IMG/VR virus record: IMGVR_UViG_3300035698_003233 | Span: 1 to 26,118 of that record | Reading direction: 5' to 3' (one strand) | Length of the DNA stretch: 26,118 nt | DNA from: a virus | Part shown: positions 9,686 through 17,714 of the stretch, in pieces | How positions within the stretch are numbered: position 1 is the stretch's first letter | Layout of the letters: each line of letters opens with the position of its first letter | The notes under the pieces: model-generated | What the model was told of the DNA's origin: nothing | Seen by the model: the letters and a program-made list of their open reading frames with translations, nothing else | The model's database searches: none | Made by a program: the position numbers and the translations under genes

Positions 9686-10300
9686 TTAATAACCTAAGTC
9701 AACATCCGCACCTGAGAACTCAACCATCCCTGGACGACTTCCTTGCCCAAAATTACCCAAAACATTCTTGCCAAAATCAAGAACACTTCTACCACCACTA
9801 AATAATCCATCCATATACTCATTCTGTCCTGAACCCCCTGGCCTCCCCGCTGCTAGGTCATCGAGTCTCGTATTAAGTCTGTCTGTCGCAGAATTTCTCG
9901 CCCCATAAGCGTCAGCTCTAATCTGAGCGTTCTCTTGTGCGTAAATTGGGTCAAACGCTGAATCAGCGCCCATTATATTTTTGTAGTTCCCACTGAATTG
10001 ATCCATTGTGCCTGGAGTCATTCCTAGCTTCAGCATCTTTAACCTCAGAAGATTTTCGTTACCGATTCTTTGTTCGGTCTTGCCACCGCCGTCTACTAAG
10101 GATTGAAAATATTTCATTTGATCGTCTACAGCGCCACCCATTTTATCATATTGACCCTGATTAACCTGATTCTGAGCGCTAGATTGAATACCGCCTGCTA
10201 GTCCACCAAGGGCCCTATTGAAAGTTTGGTTTCTTACCGCTTGATCCATTTTGCCTTGTATCCCGCTGACTGCATCTACTGCACTGTATCTGTTTTTCAT
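9686..10300 (-). CDS. Probable ejection (internal virion) protein, 204 aa
   Basis: Starts at ATG 10300 after AGAGGA. It is rich in Gly, Asn, Gln, Asp and Met with few strands. It contains a short glycine-zipper-like segment, FNRALGGLAGGIQSSAQNQV (about residues 28-47), a helical middle with ENLLRLKMLKLGM, and ends in GMVEFSGADVDLGY. Small Gly/Gln-rich proteins beside the very large ejection protein are typical of the P22 gp7/gp16/gp20 set, which leave the head with the DNA. It is separated from the upstream ejection-type gene by 12 bases and from the large one by 10 bases, so all three are probably made together. The role is inferred from position and composition. Confidence 0.6.
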   Translation of the reverse strand: MKNRYSAVDAVSGIQGKMDQAVRNQTFNRALGGLAGGIQSSAQNQVNQGQYDKMGGAVDDQMKYFQSLVDGGGKTEQRIGNENLLRLKMLKLGMTPGTMDQFSGNYKNIMGADSAFDPIYAQENAQIRADAYGARNSATDRLNTRLDDLAAGRPGGSGQNEYMDGLFSGGRSVLDFGKNVLGNFGQGSRPGMVEFSGADVDLGY

Positions 10301-10312
10301 AATTTTATCCTC

Positions 10313-11536
10313 TTAAACGCTTATGGCCTTAGGTTGTCCCCATGTCTTCGCTGCCGCACCAGCAACAGGCCCTAACATTGGAGCTACTGAGCCCATGAGA
10401 TTACCCCAGAACCCAGGCTGTTCAGGCATTACGCTGACTGGTTGAGTGTTGATTTGATTTGCCATTCCTTGGTCTGTTTGTCTGTTGCCAATAGCTGCTT
10501 GTTGCAACTGAGCTGCCATGCCAGCAGACTGAGGATCTGTGAAGAGCCCTGCTCCCGCTGGATTCATAACGCCACCTAAGACAGAATTGATCCCTTGACC
10601 TTTGCCAAGAGTGTTGAATGAGTTAAGGAGATTGTTTAAGTTCTGAGTACCCATGCCTGAAGCTTGAGAAAGGAAGCTTTGTTCTTGCCCTGCCATCTTA
10701 GCCATTGCATCTGTCAAGTAGTCTGATTGAGATTGGTATGCTGTGTCTCTGAGGTAATCGCCTGCAAGGTTAGAAGAATTAAACCCTGAACCGATAAGGT
10801 CAGAAGTTGCACCTCTCATTGAGTTTCTATAAACGTCTTTGAAGTCAGTAAGATACTTATTCTTCATATTCTGAAGCGCTTCTTCTTGAGAAGAATATAA
10901 ACCACTAGCACCAACTCCTTGGCCAAGGTAATCCATCGCTTGGTTGCGTAAACCGCCTCTAGCACTAAGAGCGCTAGCTTCTTCAGCGCCATACATCTGT
11001 GGTAATCCACTAGCGGCATTAATAGATTCCATCCCAAGGTTCTGCATTGCTTGACGCATATCTTCTGATTCAGGGGAAACATCTACTCCGCCTTGATTAA
11101 ATTCAGTAGCAGCTCTAATCTTGCCACCTTTCTGTTGAGATAGAGATTGACTACCACCTTGTCTAACAAAGCGACTGAACTCTTTGTCTTGTTTAAAATT
11201 CTCTTTTGAAGTAGAAGCTATTTGCTGGGCTCTGGCTTGAGCGTTCTCAGGGGTATATCCTTTCTTCTCAGTTAGATACTTAGCGTATTCTCTAACCTTA
11301 ATCTCCTTTTGAGACATCTGGCTAGATTGTCGAGATGTAACCCCGCCTGCGCTGTAAGAAGGAGTACCTGCTTGTACATTTTGTTGGTTCTGGTACTGAC
11401 GCATTTGCGCTATAGCATAGTCAAGCATTTCAGGGGTGTACACGTTAGTAGGCCCCGCTGGAGCTTGCTGACCGCTACTAGCACCGCCCTTCATTGCGCC
11501 TGCTGCTGCCATTATTAACTGAGGAGGTATTGCCAT
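10313..11536 (-). CDS. Probable ejection (internal virion) protein, 407 aa
   Basis: The N-terminus MAIPPQLIMAAAGAMKGGA is hydrophobic, and the C-terminus (about 377-400: FWGNLMGSVAPMLGPVAGAA) is another Gly/Ala hydrophobic segment. The body is helical and rich in Gln, Ser, Gly and Met, with few aromatics (QSLSQQKGGK, GLYSSQEEALQNMKNKY). The architecture, with hydrophobic ends and a Q/S/G-rich middle, fits a podoviral ejection protein that inserts in the envelope. It follows the nozzle gene by 13 bases. Upstream of ATG 11536 is TATAAT followed by AAGGGT, so the start may be served by a short-spaced ribosome site or by a promoter placing +1 at the ATG; the -35 region is poor, so I lean to the ribosome site. 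Confidence 0.65.
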   Translation of the reverse strand: MAIPPQLIMAAAGAMKGGASSGQQAPAGPTNVYTPEMLDYAIAQMRQYQNQQNVQAGTPSYSAGGVTSRQSSQMSQKEIKVREYAKYLTEKKGYTPENAQARAQQIASTSKENFKQDKEFSRFVRQGGSQSLSQQKGGKIRAATEFNQGGVDVSPESEDMRQAMQNLGMESINAASGLPQMYGAEEASALSARGGLRNQAMDYLGQGVGASGLYSSQEEALQNMKNKYLTDFKDVYRNSMRGATSDLIGSGFNSSNLAGDYLRDTAYQSQSDYLTDAMAKMAGQEQSFLSQASGMGTQNLNNLLNSFNTLGKGQGINSVLGGVMNPAGAGLFTDPQSAGMAAQLQQAAIGNRQTDQGMANQINTQPVSVMPEQPGFWGNLMGSVAPMLGPVAGAAAKTWGQPKAISV

Positions 11537-11549
11537 ACCCTTATTATAG

Positions 11550-13205
11550 CTATCTTCCTAAGAATCTGCCTCGAAAGACGATAGAATGAATGAAAATATT
11601 TTGCTCCCCAGTGTGTCTTATCCTACCTTTTAATATTTTCCCTTGTTTATTATGTGGGGTAAATTCAACTTTTGAGAACTTTTTACCAGCGAAAGATTCC
11701 CATTCATCTGTACCAAATTCAGCCTCCCCGAATACTGATGAGTTTGAGGAGGGGATTGTAACTGTCTTATATCCAGCTTGGTCATTATTCCATAGATGGT
11801 AGAAGGTTACATCGGCGTTGGTTGCACTGAGATTGCTCACGTAAATAATGATTTGTTCTATTTCTTTCCGCATATCAGGATCACCAAAGTCTAGTGTTGA
11901 TAGCTGGTAAATCATGTCAATAGCTTCACCGTCATAGGTTAATCCAGCGTTACCGTTTAGGAACTTAGTTGGGGTAACTAGCACTTGCTTGTTGTTTTCA
12001 TCATCGACGAATGTATCTCGCAAGTAGAAGTCGCCGAACCCCTTGTCAATAGACCATTCTTCATCATCTTGTAGTTCTGAATAGTTAAAAATAAATCTTT
12101 GATCTGGGTATCGTAGATAGCTCTTGCTTGGTACAAAGAACTGTAATTCACCTTTGATTTGGTGGTTGACTAAATACCCGCGCTTCATGGTTGGTATGTC
12201 AATCTCTTGCAATAACGGGTGTATTTTAGCGGATATCCCAGTTGGTTTAACGTCTTGGAAGTTAGCTGTGTTATTCAGCGTATAGATCAGTCCGTTGTTA
12301 GCTACGAAGTAATGGTCGTTATTCCCCTTCTCTACGACCAGTCTAGGGCCTAAGCAACCAACCGATGGGTTGAGCTTCTTAATTGAGAAGTGTGGTGTAG
12401 GGAAGCCAGTAGCAGGCGGAAACTTACCTGACATGATAAGTATTTCTCTCTCGCAATAAATGACCATGAATTGATTATTAACTACTTTCAAGGCTGTTAT
12501 TGGTGATTCAGATTGAACATCAATAAAGAAAGCTACATCGAAGGTAGAACCGCTGTTTGTACCAAATTGATCGTAGTCTAAAACTTTACTCACGTAGATA
12601 CGCTGAGGAGCTAGTGTATCACCCGCTACCCATGATCTATTCTCGTATAAGGCCCCAAAGCTAGGGAAGCCTATGTTTGTACCTAGAGTCGTCGGATTGG
12701 CTGCTGTAGTGTCTGGGCTCAGGTCTAAGAGAGAATTGTTTTGTACGTTGTATGTAGGCGGCCAAGTCGCTGTAGCGACCGTTAGAGCCCCTGTAGCGCT
12801 ACTCGATATTAGTCTCGGAGCATTGCTACCATCAACCATTAACATTTGAGCGTTATTGAAGGGTATGAAGAAAGGAACGCCATCTGCTACTAACGTCGTA
12901 TCTATAGTCGTTGGAAAACCATTGATACGATTATGTACGTGCATCTCAGGATATGAAACTGAAACATAATGTTTAACACCAGAGAGGTCTGTAAAATTAG
13001 TAGCTCCAGCGAAACTGTAAGATGTGTCAAATTCACCAAATAGATCTTCAAATCCAAGCTTTTTTTTTAGCCCTGTTTGTTTAGTGATCTCGAAATTTTG
13101 AGCTTCTGGGCTTTGTCCAATCGTCAGATTATTCTCATCATCCCGCTTATTAATGCCACGAAACAACTTGTATTCATATTGGAAGGTTTGTCCACTATCT
13201 ACCAT
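11550..13205 (-). CDS. Tail nozzle / DNA-stabilisation protein (P22 gp10-like)
   Basis: The 551-residue protein begins MVDSGQTFQYEYKLFRGINKRDDENNL and continues QSPEAQNFEITKQTGLKKKLGFEDL, the usual opening of phage nozzle/stopper proteins (a gene-10-like start in which the contributing features are listed and a reference point is fixed). The remainder is a series of beta-strand repeats with aromatic turns (FFIPFNNAQMLMVDGSNAPRL, NQFMVIYCEREILIMSGK, NDHYFVANNGLIYTLNN), compatible with the beta-propeller of P22 gp10 or T7 gp12. It would close the tail below the adaptor and hold packaged DNA in. It begins at ATG 13205, overlapping the upstream TAA by one base, and lies next to the adaptor and ejection genes as expected for this role. 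Confidence 0.7.
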   Translation of the reverse strand: MVDSGQTFQYEYKLFRGINKRDDENNLTIGQSPEAQNFEITKQTGLKKKLGFEDLFGEFDTSYSFAGATNFTDLSGVKHYVSVSYPEMHVHNRINGFPTTIDTTLVADGVPFFIPFNNAQMLMVDGSNAPRLISSSATGALTVATATWPPTYNVQNNSLLDLSPDTTAANPTTLGTNIGFPSFGALYENRSWVAGDTLAPQRIYVSKVLDYDQFGTNSGSTFDVAFFIDVQSESPITALKVVNNQFMVIYCEREILIMSGKFPPATGFPTPHFSIKKLNPSVGCLGPRLVVEKGNNDHYFVANNGLIYTLNNTANFQDVKPTGISAKIHPLLQEIDIPTMKRGYLVNHQIKGELQFFVPSKSYLRYPDQRFIFNYSELQDDEEWSIDKGFGDFYLRDTFVDDENNKQVLVTPTKFLNGNAGLTYDGEAIDMIYQLSTLDFGDPDMRKEIEQIIIYVSNLSATNADVTFYHLWNNDQAGYKTVTIPSSNSSVFGEAEFGTDEWESFAGKKFSKVEFTPHNKQGKILKGRIRHTGEQNIFIHSIVFRGRFLGR

Positions 13206-14014
13206 TATCTATATCGTGGGGCTCGTCTCTCCGCTTTAACCACTCCTGGTCTGTTTGCTTTTCTACTAGCTCCGCTAGGAGGCCTACTGCCAGCGAGTCC
13301 TTGCCCTTGCTCACTTTGCCAGAAAGCGTCTGTACTGCCATAAGCGTCTTCTGCTTTTTGCGTAGCACCCTTACTTAGATTACCAGTACGTCTGTAATAG
13401 TCTCCTGTAATATCTGCATTAGGTGCTTGAGTCACTGGTTGGATACCAGGGTATCCACCGCTCCATTGCCCTCCTTGTTGGAGTGGGGCTTTTGGTTGTG
13501 CCCCAGGCTGCCCTCTTCGTCTATCGTCTATGCCGTCACCATCAGAATCTTTGAAGTCCATTGTGTCCATACCACCTTCGCCATAATAAACATCGTCGCC
13601 AGCGCCAGTAGCAGCAGCAGGAGCACTATCACCAGGTAGAGCTTTAGTGTCAAAGAATTTACTCTCAATATCATCTAGTTGCCCCTGAAACTGATCCAAG
13701 AATCCGCCACCGAAACTAGGATAACCACCGCCGTATTGACCGCCACCGAAACTAGGATAACCACCGCCGTATTGACCGCCACCGAAACTAGGATAACCAC
13801 CGCCGTATTGACCGCCACCGAACATCCCAGGATAACCGCCACCATATTGACCGCCGCCGAACATCCCACCGCCGTAACCAGGATAGCCGCCGCCACTATT
13901 TCCGCCACTACCGAACATCCCAGGATAGCCGCCGCCATATTGACCGCCCATTCCGCTGATTTGTTGTTGGTAAGGGTTATACCCTTGATATATTCCGTCA
14001 AAATCTGTTCCCAT
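13205..14014 (-). CDS. Gly/Tyr-rich tandem-repeat protein, 269 aa
   Basis: Starts at ATG 14014 after AGGAGA, whose bases are also the end of the adaptor gene. Residues about 20-110 are low-complexity repeats of GGGQYGGGYPSF or GGGYPGMFG, with three identical 12-residue units. Residues 110-160 are acidic, with a DSDGDGIDDRRR segment that resembles a calcium-binding thrombospondin-3-type loop. The last 60 residues are basic and Ser/Gly-rich and end in VKAERRAPRYR. Its location between the adaptor and nozzle genes suggests a virion or assembly role, but no matching family comes to mind. It may be a flexible linker, a phase-separating assembly factor or a fast-evolving decoration. Function is unknown. 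Confidence 0.6.
   Translation of the reverse strand: MGTDFDGIYQGYNPYQQQISGMGGQYGGGYPGMFGSGGNSGGGYPGYGGGMFGGGQYGGGYPGMFGGGQYGGGYPSFGGGQYGGGYPSFGGGQYGGGYPSFGGGFLDQFQGQLDDIESKFFDTKALPGDSAPAAATGAGDDVYYGEGGMDTMDFKDSDGDGIDDRRRGQPGAQPKAPLQQGGQWSGGYPGIQPVTQAPNADITGDYYRRTGNLSKGATQKAEDAYGSTDAFWQSEQGQGLAGSRPPSGASRKANRPGVVKAERRAPRYR
13704..13811. repeat. Three perfect 36-bp tandem repeats
   Basis: Units at 13704-13739, 13740-13775 and 13776-13811 are identical, and degenerate copies follow to about 13950. Each encodes FGGGQYGGGYPS on the minus strand. The repeat stays in frame, so copy-number change would lengthen or shorten the protein without a frameshift. Confidence 0.9.
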
Positions 14015-14016
14015 AA

Positions 14017-14709
14017 TTATAATCTCCTGTCTGCTCTATTAGGTACTACCCTAAACTTACGCTTGCCACGCCTTTTATAGGTGTGCTTGTTGCGTTGGTA
14101 GAATTTCATTACAGAGCCTTCAAACATCTGGTATAGAGTCATCCATTGAGGATCACCAGCTTGCTCTCGGATATAAGCATAAATGCCGTCTGAGAGTGTC
14201 TTCAGAGCCGTGTTGGGTAATATAATAGTGTCGTTCATTTCATCAGCTGTAATGTCTGGATACATTTGCTGGTAGAATACTTTTAACGCATGGGCAGATG
14301 TCGGCACAGGCAGGATATAAATACCACCATTATTGACATACCAGAAGCGAGGATTATTGTTCTCAAAGGTTTTAAGTTTATATTCTTCTGCTGTTTCAAA
14401 GTCTATTAAGACTAATGGTTGCAGGAAGTCTTTCCCTGATTCTAGCCATTTAACAGATTTAACAACATTAGTATCCCAAGATGGAGTTGGGGCGGCCAGT
14501 AAGCTTGTACCAGAAGTCGCTGTAATAGCGCCTACCTTCTCAGTAGCGTCTAAGTCGAAGCTATTGTCTGAGAATACTGCTACAGCGTTATTAACCGCCT
14601 GTATCCCTTGGAGAGCATCACCAGATCCATCTCCTATGCCAGAGGCGGAGATTGGGGTTCCAGCTTGTCTAGCTCTTGCCCGATTTAGAATTTCCCGATA
14701 AGTTGCCAA
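14017..14709 (-). CDS. Head-tail adaptor (connector) protein
   Basis: The 230-residue protein starts at TTG 14709 (MATYREILNRARARQAG), with AAGG six bases upstream, and overlaps the previous gene by 41 bp. The early helix TYREILNRARAR, the Asp-rich middle, the strand region FWYVNNGGIYILPVPTSAHALKVFYQQMYPD and the later helices DGIYAYIREQAGDPQW and YQMFEGSVMKFYQRNKH match the layout of podoviral adaptor proteins (P22 gp4 / T7 gp11 type): an open helical ring that binds the portal and receives the nozzle. The basic C-terminal tail (YKRRGKRKFRVVPNRADRR) fits docking to portal or DNA. The gene order, after the capsid protein and before the nozzle, supports this. Confidence 0.6.
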   Translation of the reverse strand: MATYREILNRARARQAGTPISASGIGDGSGDALQGIQAVNNAVAVFSDNSFDLDATEKVGAITATSGTSLLAAPTPSWDTNVVKSVKWLESGKDFLQPLVLIDFETAEEYKLKTFENNNPRFWYVNNGGIYILPVPTSAHALKVFYQQMYPDITADEMNDTIILPNTALKTLSDGIYAYIREQAGDPQWMTLYQMFEGSVMKFYQRNKHTYKRRGKRKFRVVPNRADRRL

Positions 14710-15301
14710 CAGCTACCTTCTCTTTTAATTTTGGGGATTCGGCTTCCTTGCGAAGCTCTATCTCTTTCATTATACGTTGATACTCGCTTTTTGTTAGTCT
14801 CATTACCCCTGGAAGGTTAACTTTATTAACTTTCAGCGCTTGATCGAACTCACCTAGTTCATTTAATTTATCAATTACCCACATAGGGAAAGCGAGGTTT
14901 GTCTCTGGATCTACCCTAATGTCATCAATATGCGGCTCAAAATACATATCGCCACCTTTGAATTTCTGACGTTCATAGTCACGCATAAAGCGTCCCCAGT
15001 CAGTAATTTTCATCGCTGCTTCATCTTCGAGAATTTCTTGTCCTGAAGTGAATCTATGGGTTAATATCTTATAAACTGGCATCTCGTTCCAATTCATATC
15101 TGCTGGATTCGGTTGTCCTCTCCAAATAAACTCTCTCATTTGAGCCCCATTCGGGTTGAAATCAAAGTGTTCCCCATCTGTTAAATCTAATGATTTAAGA
15201 CGGTTCCCTGTTTGTTCAAGATCTCCTGTCTTTGGGTCAAACCTATCGTAAGTTATATCCCAATTAAGTTTCGTGCTACCTTTCACTGTTACAATCGGCA
15301 T
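14669..15301 (-). CDS. Hypothetical head-associated protein, 210 aa
   Basis: Starts at ATG 15301 with AAGGAG seven bases upstream, just after the intrinsic terminator that follows the capsid gene. It begins MPIVTVKGSTKLNWDITYDRFDPKTGDLEQ, with short strands, then has a charged helical middle (MKITDWGRFMRDYERQKFKG) and a C-terminal helix LTKSEYQRIMKEIELRKEAESPKLKEK followed by a Ser/Gly/Lys tail. Its position between the major capsid protein and the adaptor suggests a head-completion or assembly protein. I do not recognise the family. The 41-bp overlap with the adaptor gene indicates coupled translation. Confidence 0.65.
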   Translation of the reverse strand: MPIVTVKGSTKLNWDITYDRFDPKTGDLEQTGNRLKSLDLTDGEHFDFNPNGAQMREFIWRGQPNPADMNWNEMPVYKILTHRFTSGQEILEDEAAMKITDWGRFMRDYERQKFKGGDMYFEPHIDDIRVDPETNLAFPMWVIDKLNELGEFDQALKVNKVNLPGVMRLTKSEYQRIMKEIELRKEAESPKLKEKVAVGNLSGNSKSGKS

Positions 15302-15347
15302 CTGTTTCTCCTTTTTTCTATTCTGTTCTTTTCGTCTCTTTCCTTAT

Positions 15348-15378
15348 AAAAAGAAAAGGGGCCAAACTTGACCCCTCT
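15348..15378 (-). terminator. Intrinsic terminator after major capsid gene
   Basis: On the minus strand a hairpin of about nine pairs (AGAGGGGTC against GGCCCCTTT, with two wobble pairs) encloses the loop AAGTTT and runs into a T-rich tract. It starts 24 bases after the capsid stop and should lower transcription of the downstream tail genes relative to capsid. Confidence 0.8.
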
Positions 15379-15401
15379 ATTATATCGTTTATTGTTCTAA
15401 T

Positions 15402-16628
15402 TTACAATCTAACTAAATTGCTACGGTGTCCTAGCAACCAAGGAGATTTAACACAAACTGTATATGTTACTGAGAACATTTTGATTGAGTTGTCGCCTCT
15501 GTCTAGTTTAGGTTGCTCTTCAAGCATACGAACAACTCTTACTTTAATTAGGTCGTCTTGTGGGACGTAAAGTACTTCGTTGTCAGCCATACCGTCTGAA
15601 GGGCAGAACTCAAGGATAACGCCGTTAACTTGGATTGCTCTAGTGAAAGTACCAGCAGTACCTCCATTTTTATCTGATTGAGCAAAGAAAGCTTCAGGGG
15701 CTCTTTGGATTCTAACTAATTTGTTAAGGTCACTTAGAGTAACTTCGTTACAGTAAACCTTGCAGTAAGACATTCCGAATTCACGAGTTCTAGCACTCAT
15801 TGTAGTGAAAGCACCACGCTGTCTAAGAGTTCTAACGTCTGTTTCTAAGATATCCTCAGAAAGAGCAGCAGATCCAGTAGAAGCTGTGTACATACCCCTT
15901 GCATTACCAAGAGTGATGATACCACCAGCTCTAGAGCCATTACCTGATTGGGTAGTGTTTCCATTTCTAGCAGTTGCGCCAGTACCTTGAACTCTGTAGT
16001 CTTTAAGACAACGTCTTTCAATAGTTCTGATTGCTTCTGGGATGTTGTTTTCAAGTTGATTCTCGAAAGTGATTTCGTCGAAATGATACAACAATTGGCC
16101 GTTCTGATTCATGTTCGCAATTTTAATTGTGAATGAGAAATTAGAAAGGTAGTTGTAGTCAGACGTTGCGTAAGCTGTATCGTTATGAGAGCCTGCATCT
16201 TCGCCGATTGAACTATCTCTAATTAACCAGAGTTCAACATTATCAGCCAAACTAGCATCAGTACCTTGATCTAAAATGATTGTTAATGAGTTAGTCGCTG
16301 AATCATAAGCTGTAATGTTGTAGATTGCACTGTTATTAGTAGTTTGCAATTGGTGAACACCAACTTTAATTGAGTAAGGGGCTACTAGCGAATTAGCATC
16401 AATAGTTACTGATCCTGCTCCCGCTGTGTAAGCTCCGTCTAATGTAACGCTTCCGTTACCTAAGTTTTGGTCGAACCATTCAACTCTTGAACCAGTTTCT
16501 GATTTCATTTCCATGTGTTCTTGAAAGACTGGTGCGTAAACACGTGATGTCTTGACAAGTGATTCTAAAACTTCTATTTTCGCTGCTTGCGAATCGAATG
16601 TTGCTGTACCGTTTGATAATAGTGGCAT
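15402..16628 (-). CDS. Major capsid protein (HK97 fold, SU10/DUF5309-like)
   Basis: The 408-residue protein starts at ATG 16628 with AGGAGA upstream. Its N-terminus has VLESLVKTSRVYAPVFQEHMEM, then the core EWFDQNLGNGSVTLDG and a sheet of Thr/Ala-rich strands. A helix ENQLENNIPEAIRTIERRCLKDYRV (about 190-213) resembles the spine helix of HK97-fold capsid proteins. The C-terminal part with YVPQDDLIKVRVVRMLEEQPKLDRGDNS, then an MFSVTYTVCV strand and a HRSNLVRL end, is typical of SU10-like (DUF5309) capsid proteins. It lies between scaffold and adaptor genes, is preceded by the same 33-bp leader as the probable decoration gene and is followed by a strong terminator, which fits a highly expressed shell subunit. 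Confidence 0.85.
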   Translation of the reverse strand: MPLLSNGTATFDSQAAKIEVLESLVKTSRVYAPVFQEHMEMKSETGSRVEWFDQNLGNGSVTLDGAYTAGAGSVTIDANSLVAPYSIKVGVHQLQTTNNSAIYNITAYDSATNSLTIILDQGTDASLADNVELWLIRDSSIGEDAGSHNDTAYATSDYNYLSNFSFTIKIANMNQNGQLLYHFDEITFENQLENNIPEAIRTIERRCLKDYRVQGTGATARNGNTTQSGNGSRAGGIITLGNARGMYTASTGSAALSEDILETDVRTLRQRGAFTTMSARTREFGMSYCKVYCNEVTLSDLNKLVRIQRAPEAFFAQSDKNGGTAGTFTRAIQVNGVILEFCPSDGMADNEVLYVPQDDLIKVRVVRMLEEQPKLDRGDNSIKMFSVTYTVCVKSPWLLGHRSNLVRL

Positions 16629-16629
16629 A

Positions 16630-16662
16630 ATTTATATTCTCCTATTCACAAATTAACACCAA
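16630..16662 (-). promoter_or_regulatory. Shared 33-bp leader upstream of capsid gene
   Basis: These 33 bases immediately before the capsid start are identical to 21106-21138 before the 189-residue probable decoration gene. The block includes the ribosome site (GGAGA) and an AU-rich spacer. It sits directly against the scaffold stop. It is probably a translation-enhancing leader copied between two high-copy structural genes. Confidence 0.8.
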
Positions 16663-17484
16663 TTATTTCTTTCCGCTACTATTGAGCAGTAAATTTAAAG
16701 CATCTCCTAAAGTTTCTTCTCCTCTAGCCTTTTTTTCCATGAACTGAGTATAAGCATCTGAGTTATCAATCCCCGCTTTAACTTGTCTGCCATTAGCCGC
16801 TGGGCTTAACGATGGTGTCACTTTTTTCACAGGAGCGTTTCTCGCCGCTGGTAGGTATGTTTGTGTAAATTGGTTCCAATGCGTTTGCACTAAAGTTTTC
16901 ATTTCTTGAGGTGAAAGGATAGCGACAGCCTGTTGAGTCTTAGGGTCCATCATCAAACGGCCTCTCTTAGCGGCTTCAGTCATCTTCAGGTTATCAAACA
17001 ATAAAGCGGCTTGATTGACCATGTGAGGGTTGTCTTTTAAGTCGATCCCATGCTCTGCTAATTTGCGTATGAATTTCTGCTCATATTGTTGTCTAACTAC
17101 TTCAGCACCTTGCACAGTTTGCTGTATCGTGTCATGCGCTTGTTGTTGTTGTTGTTGTTCTCGTCTGACTCTATCAACGATTTTATTCTCATATTCAGCC
17201 AAATCTTTCTTGCTGAGATAAGTCATATCGTCATCATCGTCTTCAGATTTCTCACTCTCTGGTTTAATCTTTTGTTTTTCTAAAACTTTGCCGACTATAT
17301 TCTCAATCACTTGGTCATAATCTGGCTCTTGAGCTACTGGCTCAGGTTCTGGGCTTCCAATATCATTGAAATCCATATTAAAGTCAGGAGCTGGGGCTTC
17401 TTCTACCGCTTCCTGTACTACTTCTTCTGCTACCTGTTCTACTTCTTCCTGCACTATTTCTTCTGTTATCTGTTCTTCTTCCAT
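16663..17484 (-). CDS. Capsid scaffolding protein
   Basis: The 273-residue protein starts at ATG 17484, with AAGGAGA overlapping the end of the upstream gene. Residues 1-75 are extremely acidic (MEEEQITEEIVQEEVEQ), with a further DDDDDM block near 86-91. Then comes a long helical, Gln-rich segment with seven consecutive Gln (about 110-116) and coiled-coil-like QQTVQGAEVVRQQYEQKFIRK. The C-terminal region is basic (PVKKVTPSLSPAANGRQVKAG), as is usual for the capsid-binding end of scaffolds. Acidic start, helical middle and basic end, placed directly before the major capsid gene, are the standard profile of phage scaffolding proteins, which guide procapsid assembly and then leave or are cleaved. 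Confidence 0.8.
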   Translation of the reverse strand: MEEEQITEEIVQEEVEQVAEEVVQEAVEEAPAPDFNMDFNDIGSPEPEPVAQEPDYDQVIENIVGKVLEKQKIKPESEKSEDDDDDMTYLSKKDLAEYENKIVDRVRREQQQQQQAHDTIQQTVQGAEVVRQQYEQKFIRKLAEHGIDLKDNPHMVNQAALLFDNLKMTEAAKRGRLMMDPKTQQAVAILSPQEMKTLVQTHWNQFTQTYLPAARNAPVKKVTPSLSPAANGRQVKAGIDNSDAYTQFMEKKARGEETLGDALNLLLNSSGKK

Positions 17485-17486
17485 TT

Positions 17487-17711
17487 CTATTCTCCTTCGT
17501 CTATTTCGTTGAACTTGCGTAAAAACTGTACTGCCATCGTCTTACGATGGTATTCAGCCTTCACGACTTCTACACATTCAGCATCTACCCTTACTGGGTA
17601 AGCTTGCTTCCGTATATATCCTACCAACAAAGCCCAATCATCAGGGCATCTTTGTCTAATATTTATTGCAGCCGTAGCTACATTATCAATTGTCTTCGTC
17701 TTGTCTCTCAT
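17487..17711 (-). CDS. Hypothetical protein, 74 aa
   Basis: A short, mostly helical basic protein: MRDKTKTIDNVATAAINIRQRC, then DDWALLVGYIRKQAYPVRVD, ending KAEYHRKTMAVQFLRKFNEIDEGE. It lies between portal and scaffold, with 3 bases to the portal stop and 2 bases to the scaffold start, and its last codons carry the scaffold ribosome site. Small proteins at this position are common in podoviral head modules, but I cannot assign a function. The start ATG 17711 has only a weak upstream GGATAAGAA, suggesting translation coupled to the portal gene. Confidence 0.65.
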   Translation of the reverse strand: MRDKTKTIDNVATAAINIRQRCPDDWALLVGYIRKQAYPVRVDAECVEVVKAEYHRKTMAVQFLRKFNEIDEGE

Positions 17712-17714
17712 TTC

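Noticed and set aside
13704-13811. Tandem repeats as a CRISPR array
   Set aside because: Units are contiguous with no spacers and are coding.
13679-14080. Plus- and minus-strand frames with Thr/Ala/Val repeats across the 36-bp repeats
   Set aside because: Out-of-frame readings of the tandem repeat; the Gly/Tyr frame has the ribosome site and fits between its neighbours.
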